From assembly GCF_024166365.1 (NCBI RefSeq), contig NC_064821.1:106126349-106190348 (forward strand): a stretch of 64,000 nucleotides of DNA. Direction: 5' to 3'. Below the pieces are notes generated by a model. That model did not search any database. It was not told the DNA's origin and was given only the letters and a program-made list of their open reading frames with translations. The stretch is from Elephas maximus indicus (lineage: Eukaryota; Chordata; Mammalia; Proboscidea; Elephantidae). Below are positions 32,460-42,996 of this stretch, one piece after another. Made by a program: the position numbers and the translations under genes. Numbering within the stretch: the stretch's first letter is position 1; every line of letters begins with the position of its first letter.

Positions 32460-32999
32460 GAGGGGAAGAAGAGCACTTTGCAGGATTTTTATTTTTGTCA
32501 GCCTACGCAGACAAGTTGTATTGGATTCCGTATTTTTTCAAATTCACCTACCAGGCTTTCTACTCTTAGGCAAAGGGTTGCTGTTTCTTTGTATTTTTGT
32601 GTTGGCTGAGGGTCTGGAAATCTTAAAAGAAAACCCTATGTGGAATTCATGTACATATATGATAAACCAGACTGACAATGACAATCAGAAAGGCCTTTTT
32701 CATAATTTAATTAAACTCCCTTAAATGTAGACATTAGTCAAGGACAACTGTATTGATTGAGTCTAATTGCATATATTTTCTTACACTTTTACTGAAGCCT
32801 ATTCTTCAAGTCACTTGAAAGACTGCTCCCATTTCTGAAAGGGGATATACCAAAGCAAGGTTTCGATTCATTCCCTTTTAGACACACTGCCATTCCCTGG
32901 CTAGCACTAATCCATTTCAGAGTGTGATAGTGTAATTACTTCTAGGACTCCTAAACCACCATTTTACAAGAAGTAGCTACTAGAAAATTGTGAAGACTT
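32460..32999. other. Unassigned sequence
   Basis: No repeat or gene recognised. The 88-codon frame at 32458-32724 has no recognised domain. Confidence 0.4.
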
Positions 33000-33128
33000 G
33001 TCAGCCTTTTATTCATTTAGTCAGCCAGTCATTCACTCAACAAATACTAAACCAACTCTCCAAGAGCACCCAGTCGGATTGGGAAGGTGGATAAATAAAT
33101 GGTTACTTTAGTAGAATGTAGACAATGT

Positions 33129-33489
33129 ACAAGGAGCTCTGGTAGTGCAATGGTTGAACACCCAGTTGCTAACAGAAAGATCAACAGTTCGAACTCACCA
33201 GCTGCTCCTCGGGAAAAGAGACCTGGTGATCTTCTTCCATAAAGATTAACTCCATGGCTGTCAAGTCGATTCTGACTCATAGTGACCCTATAGAATAGAG
33301 TAGAACTACCCCATACAGGTTCCAAGGAGTAGCTGATAGATTCAAACTGCCGACCTTTTCGTTAGCAGCCACTGCTTCACTGGGGCTCCTCCGTAAAGAT
33401 TACATCTAGCAAACCCTATGGAGCAGTTCTGCCCTGTCATATAGGGTTGTTAAGAGTAGGAGTCTGCTCCATGGCACACAACAACAACA
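33129..33489 (+). mobile_element. AfroSINE hosting a second SINE
   Basis: Sense: ggagctctggtagtgcaatg to ccatggcacacaacaacaac, interrupted at 33249-33402. Perfect outer TSD agacaatgt at 33120-33128 and 33490-33498. Confidence 0.93.
33249..33390 (-). mobile_element. AfroSINE nested head-to-tail
   Basis: Antisense: ggctgtcaagtcgattctga to ttcactggggctcct. TSD ccataaagatta / ccgtaaagatta at 33237-33248 and 33391-33402, inside the middle insert of the outer SINE. Confidence 0.93.
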
Positions 33490-33905
33490 AGACAATGTTC
33501 TAAGACACCTGCACAAAATGCCATGGTAGCTCAGAGGAGGATATGACTGGCTCATGGGAGAGAAGTCAGGGAAAACTTCACAGAGAGAGTAACAGTTGGG
33601 CTGAGTTTTCAAGGAAATAGGAGTTCTCCAGGCAAATAAGGCTGGATGGCACTGGGTTTTTTTAAGAGGAAGCCAGGCACTATAACCATCAGAGCAGATA
33701 AAGCCATGAGAGGAAGTAGGCGTGGCTAAGGCACTAAGTGTCTGAGGTGGGGAGAGACTATTCAAGCTAGAGAGGGAGCCAGGGACCAGGAAGGAAAGGC
33801 TTTCCAAAGTTTAAGCATGGTCAACTTTATATTTCAAAAAGACAACTGTAGCAGCTGTATGGAAAATGGGATGGAGCACAGTAGACTTCTAGTTGAAGTC
33901 AAACC

Positions 33906-34097
33906 TCTCTCACGCCCTCCCCCAGCCTATGATATCCTGCTGTGGACCAGCAGTGAGAACTCCCTGGACTTGGAACAGAATTACTGGAAAGAATTGTCAA
34001 GCAACACAATGCTTACAATCAAATAGGACAAAGCCAGACGGTGAGTGTATCAGAGCCCTATATTTAAGCCTGATACATAACACTCCATGACAAGAAG
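33906..34097. other. Unassigned sequence
   Basis: Short gap between the L2 and the next SINE; nothing recognised. Confidence 0.4.
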
Positions 34098-34275
34098 GCA
34101 GCTGGATACCACAGAAGGGTAAGCTCTGAACTACTAACAGAAAGGCTGGTGGTTCAAACCCACCCAGAGGCACCTTGGAAGACAGGTGATCTGCTTCTGA
34201 AGGGTCACAGCTTTGAAAACCCTCTGGAGCAGTTCTACTCTGCACACATGGGGTCACCACAGCTAGGAAAAAGTA
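34098..34275 (+). mobile_element. AfroSINE, older subfamily
   Basis: Sense: gaactactaacagaaaggct, ggttcaaacccacccagagg, gatctgcttctgaagggtca, cacacatggggtcaccacag. Confidence 0.88.
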
Positions 34276-34539
34276 GAGCAAAGTTTCATAGCTTGGTATA
34301 GTTCTTCCATTCACCTCCCCATGCTGCACACCCACCATCTGAGGCTGGGCCTTCATTCACAAATGAAACTGGGCTATTCTGGAATTTAATGAAGTACCAA
34401 ATAACTCTTTGAGCTGCCTTTGGGGCTTTGGTGAAGAGTCAGAGAATAGAGACCCTCTATGATTTTTTTTAACTGATTTGACCAGTCTGGTCTTACTGTT
34501 CCTTCAACCCAAAATACTCTTTGTTTCTCCATACAGTAA
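34276..34539. other. Unassigned sequence
   Basis: Nothing recognised; the right end is the left TSD of the SINE pair. Confidence 0.4.
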
Positions 34540-34715
34540 GGATCTCTGGTGGCACAGTGGTTAAGAGCTTCCCTACTAAGTGAAAAGTTGCCAGTTCAAA
34601 TTCGCGAGCCACTCCTTGGAAAGACTATGGGGACAGTTCTACTCTGACCTATAGGGTCACTATGAGTCTAAATCAACTTGATGGCAACGGGTTTGGTTGT
34701 TTTTTGGTCTTCATA
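34540..34715 (+). mobile_element. AfroSINE, first of a pair
   Basis: Sense: ggatctctggtggcacagtg to ggtttggttgttttttggt. Its left flank tttctccatacagtaa (34524-34539) recurs only after the second SINE. Confidence 0.93.
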
Positions 34716-34721
34716 AGTTAA

Positions 34722-34936
34722 GGAATCCCTGGTGGTACAAACTGTTAAGTGCTCAGCTACTAACTGAAAGGTTGGTGGTTTGAATTCACCCAGAGGTGTC
34801 TTGGAAAAAAAGTCCTGGTGATCTACTTCCATAAGATTGTATCCATTGGAAACCTTACGGAGCACAGTTCTACTCTGAAACACATGTGGTTGCCATAGGT
34901 AGGAATCTACTCCATGGCAACTGGTTTGGTTTTGGG
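34722..34936 (+). mobile_element. AfroSINE, older subfamily, second of a pair
   Basis: Sense: aaggaatccctggtggtaca, cacccagaggtgtcttggaa, tccatggcaactggtttggt. Right flank tttctccgtacagtaa (34937-34952) pairs with the flank left of the first SINE. Confidence 0.92.
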
Positions 34937-35192
34937 TTTCTCCGTACAGTAACTCCTAATCCTGCTTCAAAACCCAGCCAATGCACCACCTCCTCCAAAA
35001 GCCTCAGGCTTGGCTGGACCCCCTTGCTCTGGTTTTCCCTGTGACTCTAAGAGTTTTCACTTTAACATATCACTTATCACAAGGCCTTGGAATTTCTGTT
35101 AATTATGTCTGTTTCCCCTACCCCTGACCATTTCCTCAGTCCCACTAAACAATGAGCTTCTGATGGGCGTGGACTGGGTTTTATTCATTTTT

Positions 35193-35999
35193 TTTAAAGT
35201 CCACAAAGGCAAGAACCATTTTATTCAACAACATATTCCTCACTGTCTAGCACAAAGGCTAGCACAGATAGAAACTCAATATATAATTAGTGAATATCTA
35301 AGTAAAAGAAACAGGGAATTATCTCTAAAATACCGTTTGTTTTTTTTTTTTTTTAAGAATATAAATTTATTTTCTCATAGTTCTGGTGGCTAAAAGTCCA
35401 AATCAAGGTCTCAATCATGCTGATTCCTTCCTTGTTGGTTGCCCTGGGCATTCCTTTGTTCCTTGGCATTACTTGGCTTGTAGGTAGGTCCTCACCTGGT
35501 ATCTTTCTTCCCCATGTGTGTCTCTATGTACAGTCTGGTCTTTTTATTTATTTTTTTTTTTATTTTGCTGTTGTCATTGTTGAGAACATACACAGCAAAA
35601 TATACAACAATTTCTACGTGTATAATTCAGTGACAGTGATTACATTCTTCAAGTTGTGCAACCATTCTCACCCTCCTTTTCTGAGTTGTTCTTCCCCATT
35701 AACATAAACTCACTGCCCCCTAAGGTTTCCATCTAATCTTTTAAGTCACTATTGTGACTTTGATCCCATAGAGATCATTCTTAAAAAAGCATAATGCTCA
35801 AGGCAGACTTTTTTTACTTGTTGAGCTAAACCATTGTTTGGTTTTAAGAAGACTTCAGGGGATATGTTTGGTTTAATGTTTATCTCAGGGCAATAGTTTC
35901 AGGGGTTCATCCAGCCCCCTTGGCTCCAGAAAGTCTAGAGTCCATAAGAACTGGAAATTCTGTTCTGTACTTTGCCTCTTTTGATCAGGATTCTTCTTG
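35193..35999 (-). mobile_element. L1 3' end with candidate 3' transduction
   Basis: Flanked by a perfect 14-bp repeat ttttattcattttt (35179-35192, 36000-36013). On the minus strand it contains a 5'-truncated L1 3' UTR (35999-35560), an A-rich tail, an LTR 3' end (35545-35355), a second A run (35354-35338), an antisense L2 piece (35337-35196) and a terminal A run at the junction. The single outer TSD suggests one insertion event. Confidence 0.65.
35355..35545 (-). repeat. MaLR-like LTR 3' fragment, polyadenylated end
   Basis: On the minus strand it ends cagaactatgagaaaataaa, then tttatattctt and a long A run, as an LTR transcript cleaved after its AATAAA signal would. No 5' LTR end. Confidence 0.7.
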
Positions 36000-36249
36000 T
36001 TTTATTCATTTTTAATTCTCAGGAGTTAGTACACTACCTGGTACATACTATTGGCTGAATGAATGAATGATACATTTACAAGATTGTGGTGGATAGGTTA
36101 ATTCCAATTGGTCACAGGACTTTTTACAGACCTATGTAGTATGATTTCCGATCACAAAAATGCCTCCCCCTCAACCTGCTTACTGGTTCTGGAAATTCCG
36201 ATTTGGAAGACTAATACTTAAATCTCAGAACACTGATTCCTGAAAAATG

Positions 36250-36690
36250 CTGATACTCTTGGGGGGGAAAATTTTTTTTGAGCTGGAGAAAAATGTAGAA
36301 CAAAATTCTTACTCATAAAAAAAAAAAAAAGACCAGACTTACTAGTCTGACAGAGATTTGTGAAACCCTGACAGTATTGCCCCCAGACATCCTTTTAACT
36401 CAGTACTGAAGTCACTCCTGAGGTTTACCCTTCAGCCAAAGATTAGACAGGCCCATAAAACAAAATGAAACTAAATGGGCACACTAACCCAGGGGCAAGG
36501 ACCAGAAGGTAGGAGGGGACAAGAAAGCTGATAATGGGGACCTCAAGGTCAAGAAGGGGAGAGATGACACATTGTGGGGTTGGCATCCAATGTCACAAAA
36601 CAAAATCTGTATTAATTGTTTAATGAGAAACTAATTTGCTCAGTAAACTTTCATCTAAAGCACAATTTAGAAAAATAAAGTTTTCCCTAT
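36250..36690 (+). mobile_element. L1 LINE 3' UTR, afrotherian type
   Basis: Sense: gagctggagaaaaatgtaga, gaccagacttactagtctga, cagtattgcccccagacatc, ccaatgtcacaaaacaaaat, aactttcatctaaagcacaa. 5'-truncated and noncoding. Confidence 0.8.
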
Positions 36691-36968
36691 AAGCTGTTAG
36701 AAACAAAAGTCAGGAGTTCTAGCTCTCACCCATTCATGCTACCTGTATGACCTTGAATAAGCCACTCAGCCTCTCTGTGATGAGGCCATTGGTTTATACA
36801 GCATCTATCAGCTCTGTCTAGGATGCTGCTATTACTCAAGGATAGCTTCAGACCTTTCCTGAGGGCAAGTTTTGATGACAAAGAGGGTTCGTGGGACTGG
36901 AGGGTTTCAGCTGTTGGCATGACATGCAGGCATCTGAAATATGTAGAAAAGGAATACCACTTGTGAAG

Positions 36969-37486
36969 TGCATTAGGTTCCTCCTGCTGCTGTAACAAAT
37001 TTATAACAAACTTGGTGGCATGAAACAACACAAATTTATTGTCTTACAGTTCTGTAGGCTAGAAGTCCAGTCTTGCTGGGCTAAAAACCGAGTTATCAGC
37101 AGGGCTGCTGTCCTTTCTATAGTTTCTAGGGGAGAATCCTTTCTCTTGCTTTTTCTAGTTTCTAGAGGTTGCCCACATTTCTTGGTTCGTGATTCCTTTC
37201 TCTATCTTCAAAGTCAGCAACGTTGCATCTCTCTGATCATGCTTCCTTGCCGTGTCGCCCTCTGCAGCTCTCCTCTTCCGCCTCCTTCTTCAAAACTTAA
37301 GAACCTTTGTGATTACATTGAGCCCACATGGATAATCCAGGGTAATCTCATTATTTTAAGATCAACTAATTAGCAACCTTAATTCCAACTGCAATCTTAA
37401 TTCCCCTTTGCCATGTAAGGTTACATATTCAGTTTCCAGGCACTGGGACATGGATATCTTTGGGGGAGCCATTATTCTGCTACCAC
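36969..37486 (-). mobile_element. Solo LTR, MLT1-type MaLR
   Basis: Antisense: tgctgctgtaacaaatttat, cagttctgtaggctagaagt, ttgcccacatttcttggttc, tgtgattacattgagcccac, gccatgtaaggttacatatt, ending tgctaccaca. No internal sequence adjoins it. The 5-bp flanks do not match clearly. Confidence 0.82.
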
Positions 37487-37595
37487 ATGGAAAAAGGGTG
37501 CAGAATGGGACAGCACTGAGGCATGGATATCTTTGGGGGAACCATTAATTCTGCTACTACATGGAAAGAGGGTGCAGAATGGGACAGCATTGAGG
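37449..37595. repeat. 73-bp tandem duplication over an LTR edge
   Basis: Unit catggatatctttggggga ... gggacagcactgagg (37449-37521) is repeated at 37522-37595 with a few changes and one inserted base. Each unit holds the last 38 bp or so of the LTR plus about 35 bp of flank. Confidence 0.92.
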
Positions 37596-37604
37596 CATTT
37601 TAAG

Positions 37605-37855
37605 ATGGAAGGCATCATAGCATGATGGAAAAAGCCCATTTCACTGTGGATTTGGAGTTACACAGGTTCAAATAAAAACTCATCTATTTACTAGCCCATG
37701 AATTTGGACAAGTCACTTGACATCTCTAAACCTCAGTATCTACATCTATAAAATGGGGATAAAAATAACTAACTCTAGAAAAACCGAGAGGATAAAATTT
37801 TTTTAAGTTCATGAAGCAGTGCTTGGCCAAGAATAGGTACTCAATGAATGAGGAG
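37605..37855 (+). repeat. MIR SINE
   Basis: Sense MIR: ggacaagtcacttgacatct, ctaaacctcagtatctacat, ctataaaatggggataaaaa, ggtactcaatgaatgagg. Confidence 0.92.
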
Positions 37856-37859
37856 AAAC

Positions 37860-38849
37860 AGCAAGCAATTGATTTTGGCTGGAGTGTTGGGAGCCAGAAG
37901 AGTAAAAGGAAATAGGGCCATAAAAGTAAGCAAGATCCATATCATGACGAGGCTTGAATGCCAAATTTTATTTTATAGATCGTGACGTGCTATCAAAGGC
38001 ACTGACTAGAACAACAGTGAGTAGCTTAAACATTCATCAAATAAAGAATGTCAGATGGATTAGAATGAGTAAATTTGGCATGAAGATTCCCTAGGGACAG
38101 GTAGGCCGGGCCTCCTCACGTCTAGATTTCACGTTTTAAGCCAATAAGTAGAAAATAAATCCCCCAATTCTACTGCTGCCAGTGGTGAACAGCATGTTGC
38201 CCTATAAGCACTCAGTTCATGTTCACACATAGTTTTAATTCTGCTTTAACTCCAGATTCATAGATTTCCAGTTTATCCGACATCTGGAACACCAAGGGCA
38301 TTGGGAAAGCCATTCTGGGAGGCTGCCACTTACACAGTGGGGCCCCAATAAACATTTGTTAATCAAAAACCCCAAACATGGGAAAAGGGGTGATGTGGAA
38401 ACTGAAACCAGGTCTTTTGAAGTGGAGAATAATTTGAGGGCTTTAACTGTGACATATTGAAAAGCATATTTTACAAGCGAACAGTTGGTAAAAATCGTCA
38501 ACTAAGGTTAGCAAAACATGCAAGGGGGAAGAAAAGTCTAGAATCTTTGTGCATGTAAAGGGAATGTTTTGGACTTATTTTCATTTTTGTCACAGTAACA
38601 CAGACACTCACACACTGAAACAGTTCCTAATTGCAATTATTAAACAATTAACTTTGAACATTCAGCAAGATTCCCTTTATACCATCAAATATTAATAACT
38701 AATATTTTTGTTCAACAATAAGAAGTTGTCTTATGAAATTTTTCTGCAATCCATAAAATATATTTAGTGTGACATTTCTAGTTAACTGGTTGGCTAATTA
38801 GTTAGTTCTTTTTCAATTGATGCATTTCTGATATTAAACATGTTATTTT
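37860..38849. other. Unique sequence, AT-rich at right
   Basis: No transposon recognised in about 1 kb. 38580-38830 is AT-rich and of even complexity (gcaattattaaacaattaac). Possible conserved noncoding DNA, inferred only. Confidence 0.42.
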
Positions 38850-39325
38850 GTCCACCAATGTTCATTGCATTAACCACAATAGCCAAAAGATGGGAACAAT
38901 CCAAGAGCCCATCAACAGATAAATGGATAAACAAAATGTGGTGTATACATACAATGAATATTACTCAGCCATAAAGGCAAATGAGGTTCTGCTCCATGCT
39001 ACAACATGGATGAACCTTGAAAACATGATGCTAAGTGAAATATAAGTCAGACACAAAAGGACAAGCATTGTGTGATCCCATTTATGTGAAATATCTAGAA
39101 TAGGCAAATGCATAGAGACAAAAGTTGATTAGTGGTTACCAGAGAATAGGGAGTTATTACTTAAGAGGTACTGAGTTTTTGTTTGGGGTGATGTAAAACT
39201 TTTGGAGATAGATAGGGGTAATGGTTGTACAACAGGGCGAATGTAATTAATGTCACTAAATGTCCACTTAATAATAGCTAAAATGGAAATTTTTATTACG
39301 TATATTTCACAGCAGTGAAATTTTT
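38850..39325 (+). mobile_element. L1 LINE ORF2 end and 3' UTR, old
   Basis: Sense: cacaatagccaaaagatggg, catcaacagataaatggata, actcagccataaaggcaaat, acatggatgaaccttgaaaa, gtgtgatcccatttatgtga. Coding part broken by stops. Confidence 0.88.
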
Positions 39326-39579
39326 GAAAAGGGATATTTTTTAAAGACTGTTTCTCCCAGATAATTTGACAACAAATGAGCACAGTGCTTATTGCACTCG
39401 CCTCTGCCAATAATATGAATTATTTCAGGGCATGTGTAAGTGAGTTCCAAATGTGTTGACTTTGGTTTCCTGATTTAGAATGCTTGTCAGACCATCATCA
39501 CAGACCACAATGTCATTGTGTCTCCAGAAGGTTCCTTTTAAAATGTAGATTTGTTCTTAGGTAAAGCAAAGGGCAGGGA

Positions 39580-39830
39580 GGCCGAGCTGACATTTGTAGA
39601 ACACCTTCCTGAGCTGGCCCTTCACGCACATTATCTCACTCAGTCCTCACAACAACCCTGCAAGAGAGCCATTACAACTATTAATTCTATTACATAAAAT
39701 TATTAATATTTTGCCGAACGTCTTTCAACCGGCAAGTGGCAGAGGGAGGATTTGAACCAGTTTTCTCAGCCACCAATTGCTCTAGCTTAACTTCCAGCTG
39801 CCAAGACAGTTGGAAAAGGACCACAGACCA
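39580..39830 (-). repeat. MIR SINE
   Basis: Antisense MIR: cacattatctcactcagtcc, tcacaacaaccctgcaagag, aagtggcagagggaggattt, gaaccagttttctcagcc. Confidence 0.87.
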
Positions 39831-40002
39831 CACTCGTTGATTTACGTTAAAGAAAACACAGCTGAACTAGGAGTTACTACTTTCTGTCTCTAAGAAGAAA
39901 CCAAGAAAGATTTCAGTTAATAAAGGAAATGTCTGAATTACAGTTGGAAATATGGTCGATAGTAATAATAACCATGATAACGGTAATATTTACTATTTAC
40001 TA

Positions 40003-40160
40003 CATGGAGCCCTGGTGGCATAGTGACTAAGAGCTTAGCTGCTAACCAAAAGGTCAGCAGTTCAAATCCACTAGCTGCTCCTTGGAAACCCTAAGGGGTA
40101 GTTCTACTCTGTCCTATAGGGTGGCTATGAGTTAGAACTGACTTGATGGCACCTAACCAC
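40003..40160 (+). mobile_element. AfroSINE, first of tandem pair
   Basis: Sense: atggagccctggtggcatag, ggcagcagttc-type B box as gtcagcagttcaaatcc, ending cttgatggcacctaaccac, an RTE-like tail. Confidence 0.92.
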
Positions 40161-40162
40161 AA

Positions 40163-40330
40163 AGGAGCTCCTGTAGTACAGTGGTTAAGTGATACGACTA
40201 CTAACCAAAAAGTCAGCTGTTTGAATCCACCAGCTGCTCCTTGGAAACCCTATGGGGCAGTTCTACTCTGTCCTATAGGATTGCTATCAGTTGGAATCGA
40301 CTCGACAGCAATGGGTTTGGGTTTTTTGTG
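40163..40330 (+). mobile_element. AfroSINE, second of tandem pair
   Basis: Sense: ggagctcctgtagtacagtg to gcaatgggtttgggtttttt, starting 3 bp after the first copy. Its tail is duplicated around the small L1 insertion (40345-40428). Confidence 0.92.
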
Positions 40331-40428
40331 TGTGTGTGTGTGCTTTAAGTGAAAGTTTACAAATCAAGTCAGTTTCTCATATAAAAATTTATATAGACCT
40401 TGCTGTATACTCCTAGTTGCTCTCCAAT
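40331..40428 (-). mobile_element. TG run and 5'-truncated L1 3' end
   Basis: A gtgtgtgtgtgtgtgtg run (40329-40345) then antisense L1 3' UTR (gctttaagtgaaagtttaca, ccttgctgtatactcctagt). The flanking repeats caatgggtttgggttttt and caatgggtttggttttt mark insertion into the SINE tail. Confidence 0.8.
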
Positions 40429-40834
40429 GGGTTTGGTTTTTATTTACTATAAGCCAGACATTCCTTTAAGCACCCTAGCTGTATTAACATTTTAATCCTT
40501 ACAACATCTCTATGAGATTGGTACTATTATCATCCCCATTTTATAGATGAGGAAGTAGAGGCACCACAATATCATAAGGTAAGTGGCAGAGGTAAGAGTC
40601 AACCCAGGCAATCTAGCTTCAGCACCCATGCTCCTATCTACTAAACCACATTGCCTCCATAAAGAGGATCCAGGGTCATACATATCAATGAACACAGACC
40701 TCTCATACAAGACAGCCTTTTATCCAAAGAATGGTATGTTTGTAGAACTTTGCCTTTAATAAAAAGGACTTACACATTCACAATCTTAATTTAGTCTGGA
40801 TGCACATTTCTATCCACATTGGGCAGGTTATTTC

Positions 40835-41135
40835 ACACATACAACAACTATGTATTGAACATTTACCCTGAGCTAGCCTTGGAGATAGAGAAGAAATCAA
40901 AAAGGATCTCACCCTTGCCTTCATGAAGCTTACAATATGATGGAGAGCACATTCTTTAATAAATAATCACATGACTATATAATTACAAACACTACTAGAG
41001 GTATAAATGAAAAGTACTGGGAATTATGACAGCAATGATCTAATCAGACATTTTAGAACTTACTGATAGACTAGTCTGGAAGACATTCCTGGGAAAGTTA
41101 AATTTAGCTGCATTCTAAGGACAACTAAGAATTAA
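40835..41135 (-). repeat. L2 LINE
   Basis: Antisense L2: ctatgtattgaacatttacc, ttgccttcatgaagcttaca, tctggaagacattcctggga. Confidence 0.78.
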
Positions 41136-41139
41136 TCAA

Positions 41140-41490
41140 AATGTTACCTACCACCCTATTTAAAATTGTAAATCATCCCCACACACACACAGAGAACACT
41201 TTCCATATTCCTTATTCTTCTCTATTTGTCCATATCAATTACCGTCTACAAATTTTTTTTTTTTTTAATATACCTTGGAAACCCTATGGGTTCATTCCAC
41301 TCTGTCCTATATGGTAGCTGTAAGTCAGAATAGGCTCGACGGCAATGGGTTTGGGGTTTTTTGGTTTAATACACCATGTATTATTTTTGTTCTGCATCTC
41401 CCAATTAGAATATAAGTTATATGAGGGTTCAGTAATTAGTTTCATTCACTCAAGTGTTTGGCACAGATAGGCCAATAAATATTTGCTGAA
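41140..41490 (+). repeat. L2 LINE 3' end, with a SINE fragment
   Basis: Sense L2: accaccctatttaaaattgt, then after 41370 ctcccaattagaatataagt and ccaataaatatttgctgaat. Confidence 0.8.
41272..41370 (+). mobile_element. AfroSINE 3' half, 5'-truncated
   Basis: Sense: cttggaaaccctatgggttc to ggggttttttggttt. Flanks ttaatatacc / ttaatacacc form a TSD, so it was truncated at insertion. Confidence 0.9.
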
Positions 41491-42762
41491 TGAAGGAACA
41501 AAGGAACTAGTGGAAGGAGGTTGGGGATATAGGGATCAGCAGTAAGGGAGGAATTTCACAACAAACAGATCTCTCTTTTGAAGCCCCTAAGGAAGGAGAG
41601 CACATTGCACTTTTAAGGGAACTCAAGAAGGCCAATGCACCTAGAATACAGAGAACAGAACACAGAGAAAGTGGCAGGAGAGTGGTGAAAGGGGAAGATT
41701 GGGCCGTTATGAGGAAATGGATGTTCAGAGTAGACAATACAGGAAAAGGATTCATGAGTCTGATTTCAGGTTAGATAGAGCCTATTTCATCATCTCTCGT
41801 AACCCTCTAAAAGAAAAAAAGAACTCTACTTTCTCTTCGTGGAAACATGGCTTGCTTGAGCAGGTGAGAGGAAGAAGCAAAATACTCAGATTGGGGGATA
41901 TTTAATATATTGCTAAAAGATGGTCACTTAGCATGTCTTGAGGCAGAAAAGCATGATGGATATAGCTGACTTATGAACAGCTGGATATTAATGAGCAAAA
42001 TGTCAAAGTGTGTGAATTTTGTAGGGTTTCCCAATTCTAGTTTGTTAAAATGTAATATTGAAAAAGTAGTATCCTAGATCTTCACTGTCTCAGCTAGAGA
42101 TAATTGATATTGTGGCAGATAGCCAGCTTTGTTGGAGGAAAGAGAATGTCATGGAGGCCAGCAACACCAGATGTTTTAGGACTTACTGAAAGATTTCTAC
42201 CTGCCTGCCCCAAAGCATCATTCTCCTTTTACAGAACAGAGCAAAGTGTTCCTGAAGACAGGGTGGTAGATGGAATGCCCCTCTACCAGGCTCAGAAGAC
42301 AGAGGTTTGTGTCTTTTAATTAAAATGGGCCTTCATCAAACCAGTGTTTTGACTCAAAGCTTATTTAACAGACTCTCAGTTTATGCCTAACATGTGGTAA
42401 AAGTCATGAAACTGTGTGGCATGGTATTACAGAAGGTGCTTTGGGCTTGCTTCTGTCAAACAAATTAAATGGCTGCGCTTCATAGCCTTTACAAAGCCAA
42501 ATTAAACACACGTCAAAGGGAAGACATCTTTCAACAGGGAGCACCTACAGCCCCTTCGACACTAACTGGCTTTCTCAACAAATTCCAAACTGTTCTTGCT
42601 AAATACATGAGGATGGCATTTTATCTTCTAGGTAGTCGTTTCCAAGATGTAGTTCTTCCCTAAAAGGATGTTCCTTATTCCAGCAACTCTGAAACTCTAG
42701 TTAGCACATGGAAGATCTTAGCTACCACAAATAGTTCATTCTTCCAAATAGGTGTCACCTTC
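41491..42762. other. Unique sequence, about 1.3 kb
   Basis: No transposon recognised. Frames at 41699-41905, 42104-42319 and 42469-42663 have no recognised domain. Nothing else seen. Confidence 0.42.
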
Positions 42763-42770
42763 CCATCTTG

Positions 42771-42988
42771 TTCCAATGGAGTTCCTGGGTGGCACAAATT
42801 TTTAAGTGCTCAACTACTAGCCAAAATGTTGGCGGTTCAAACCCATCTAAGAGATGCCTCAGAAGACAGGCTTGGCAACCTGCTTCCAGAAGGTCATAGC
42901 CTTGAAAACCCTCTGAAGCACAGCTCTACTCAACACATATGGGGTTGCCATGAGTCAGAATCAACTTCATGGGAACTAACAACAACTA
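42771..42988 (+). mobile_element. AfroSINE, older subfamily
   Basis: Sense: tggagttcctgggtggcaca, caacctgcttccagaaggtc, catgggaactaacaacaacta. TSD ccatcttg at 42763-42770 and 42989-42996. Its full tail taacaacaac is identical in kind to the RTE 3' end. Confidence 0.92.
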
Positions 42989-42996
42989 CCATCTTG

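Larger units (their letters stand above)
33000..33905 (-). repeat. L2 LINE, split by nested SINEs
   Basis: Antisense L2: tcattcactcaacaaatact at the left, then after the SINEs agggaaaacttcacagagag, ctccaggcaaataaggctgg, tttccaaagtttaagcatgg. Confidence 0.78.
34960..36060 (+). repeat. L2 LINE 3' end, split by an 800-bp insertion
   Basis: Sense L2: atgcaccacctcctccaaaa, actaaacaatgagcttctga, gactgggttttattcatttt; interrupted from 35193 to 35999; resumes at 36000 with ttctcaggagttagtacact and acctggtacatactattgg. Confidence 0.78.
39955..40665 (-). repeat. MIR SINE split by SINE/L1 insertions
   Basis: Antisense MIR: taataataaccatgataacg at the left; after the insertions taagccagacattcctttaa, ccccattttatagatgagga, ggtaagagtcaacccaggca. 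Flanks of the inserted block share atttactat. Confidence 0.85.

Noticed and set aside
35338-35354. T run as a terminator signal
   Set aside because: It is the complement of a poly-A tail of a retroposed piece, not a transcription terminator.
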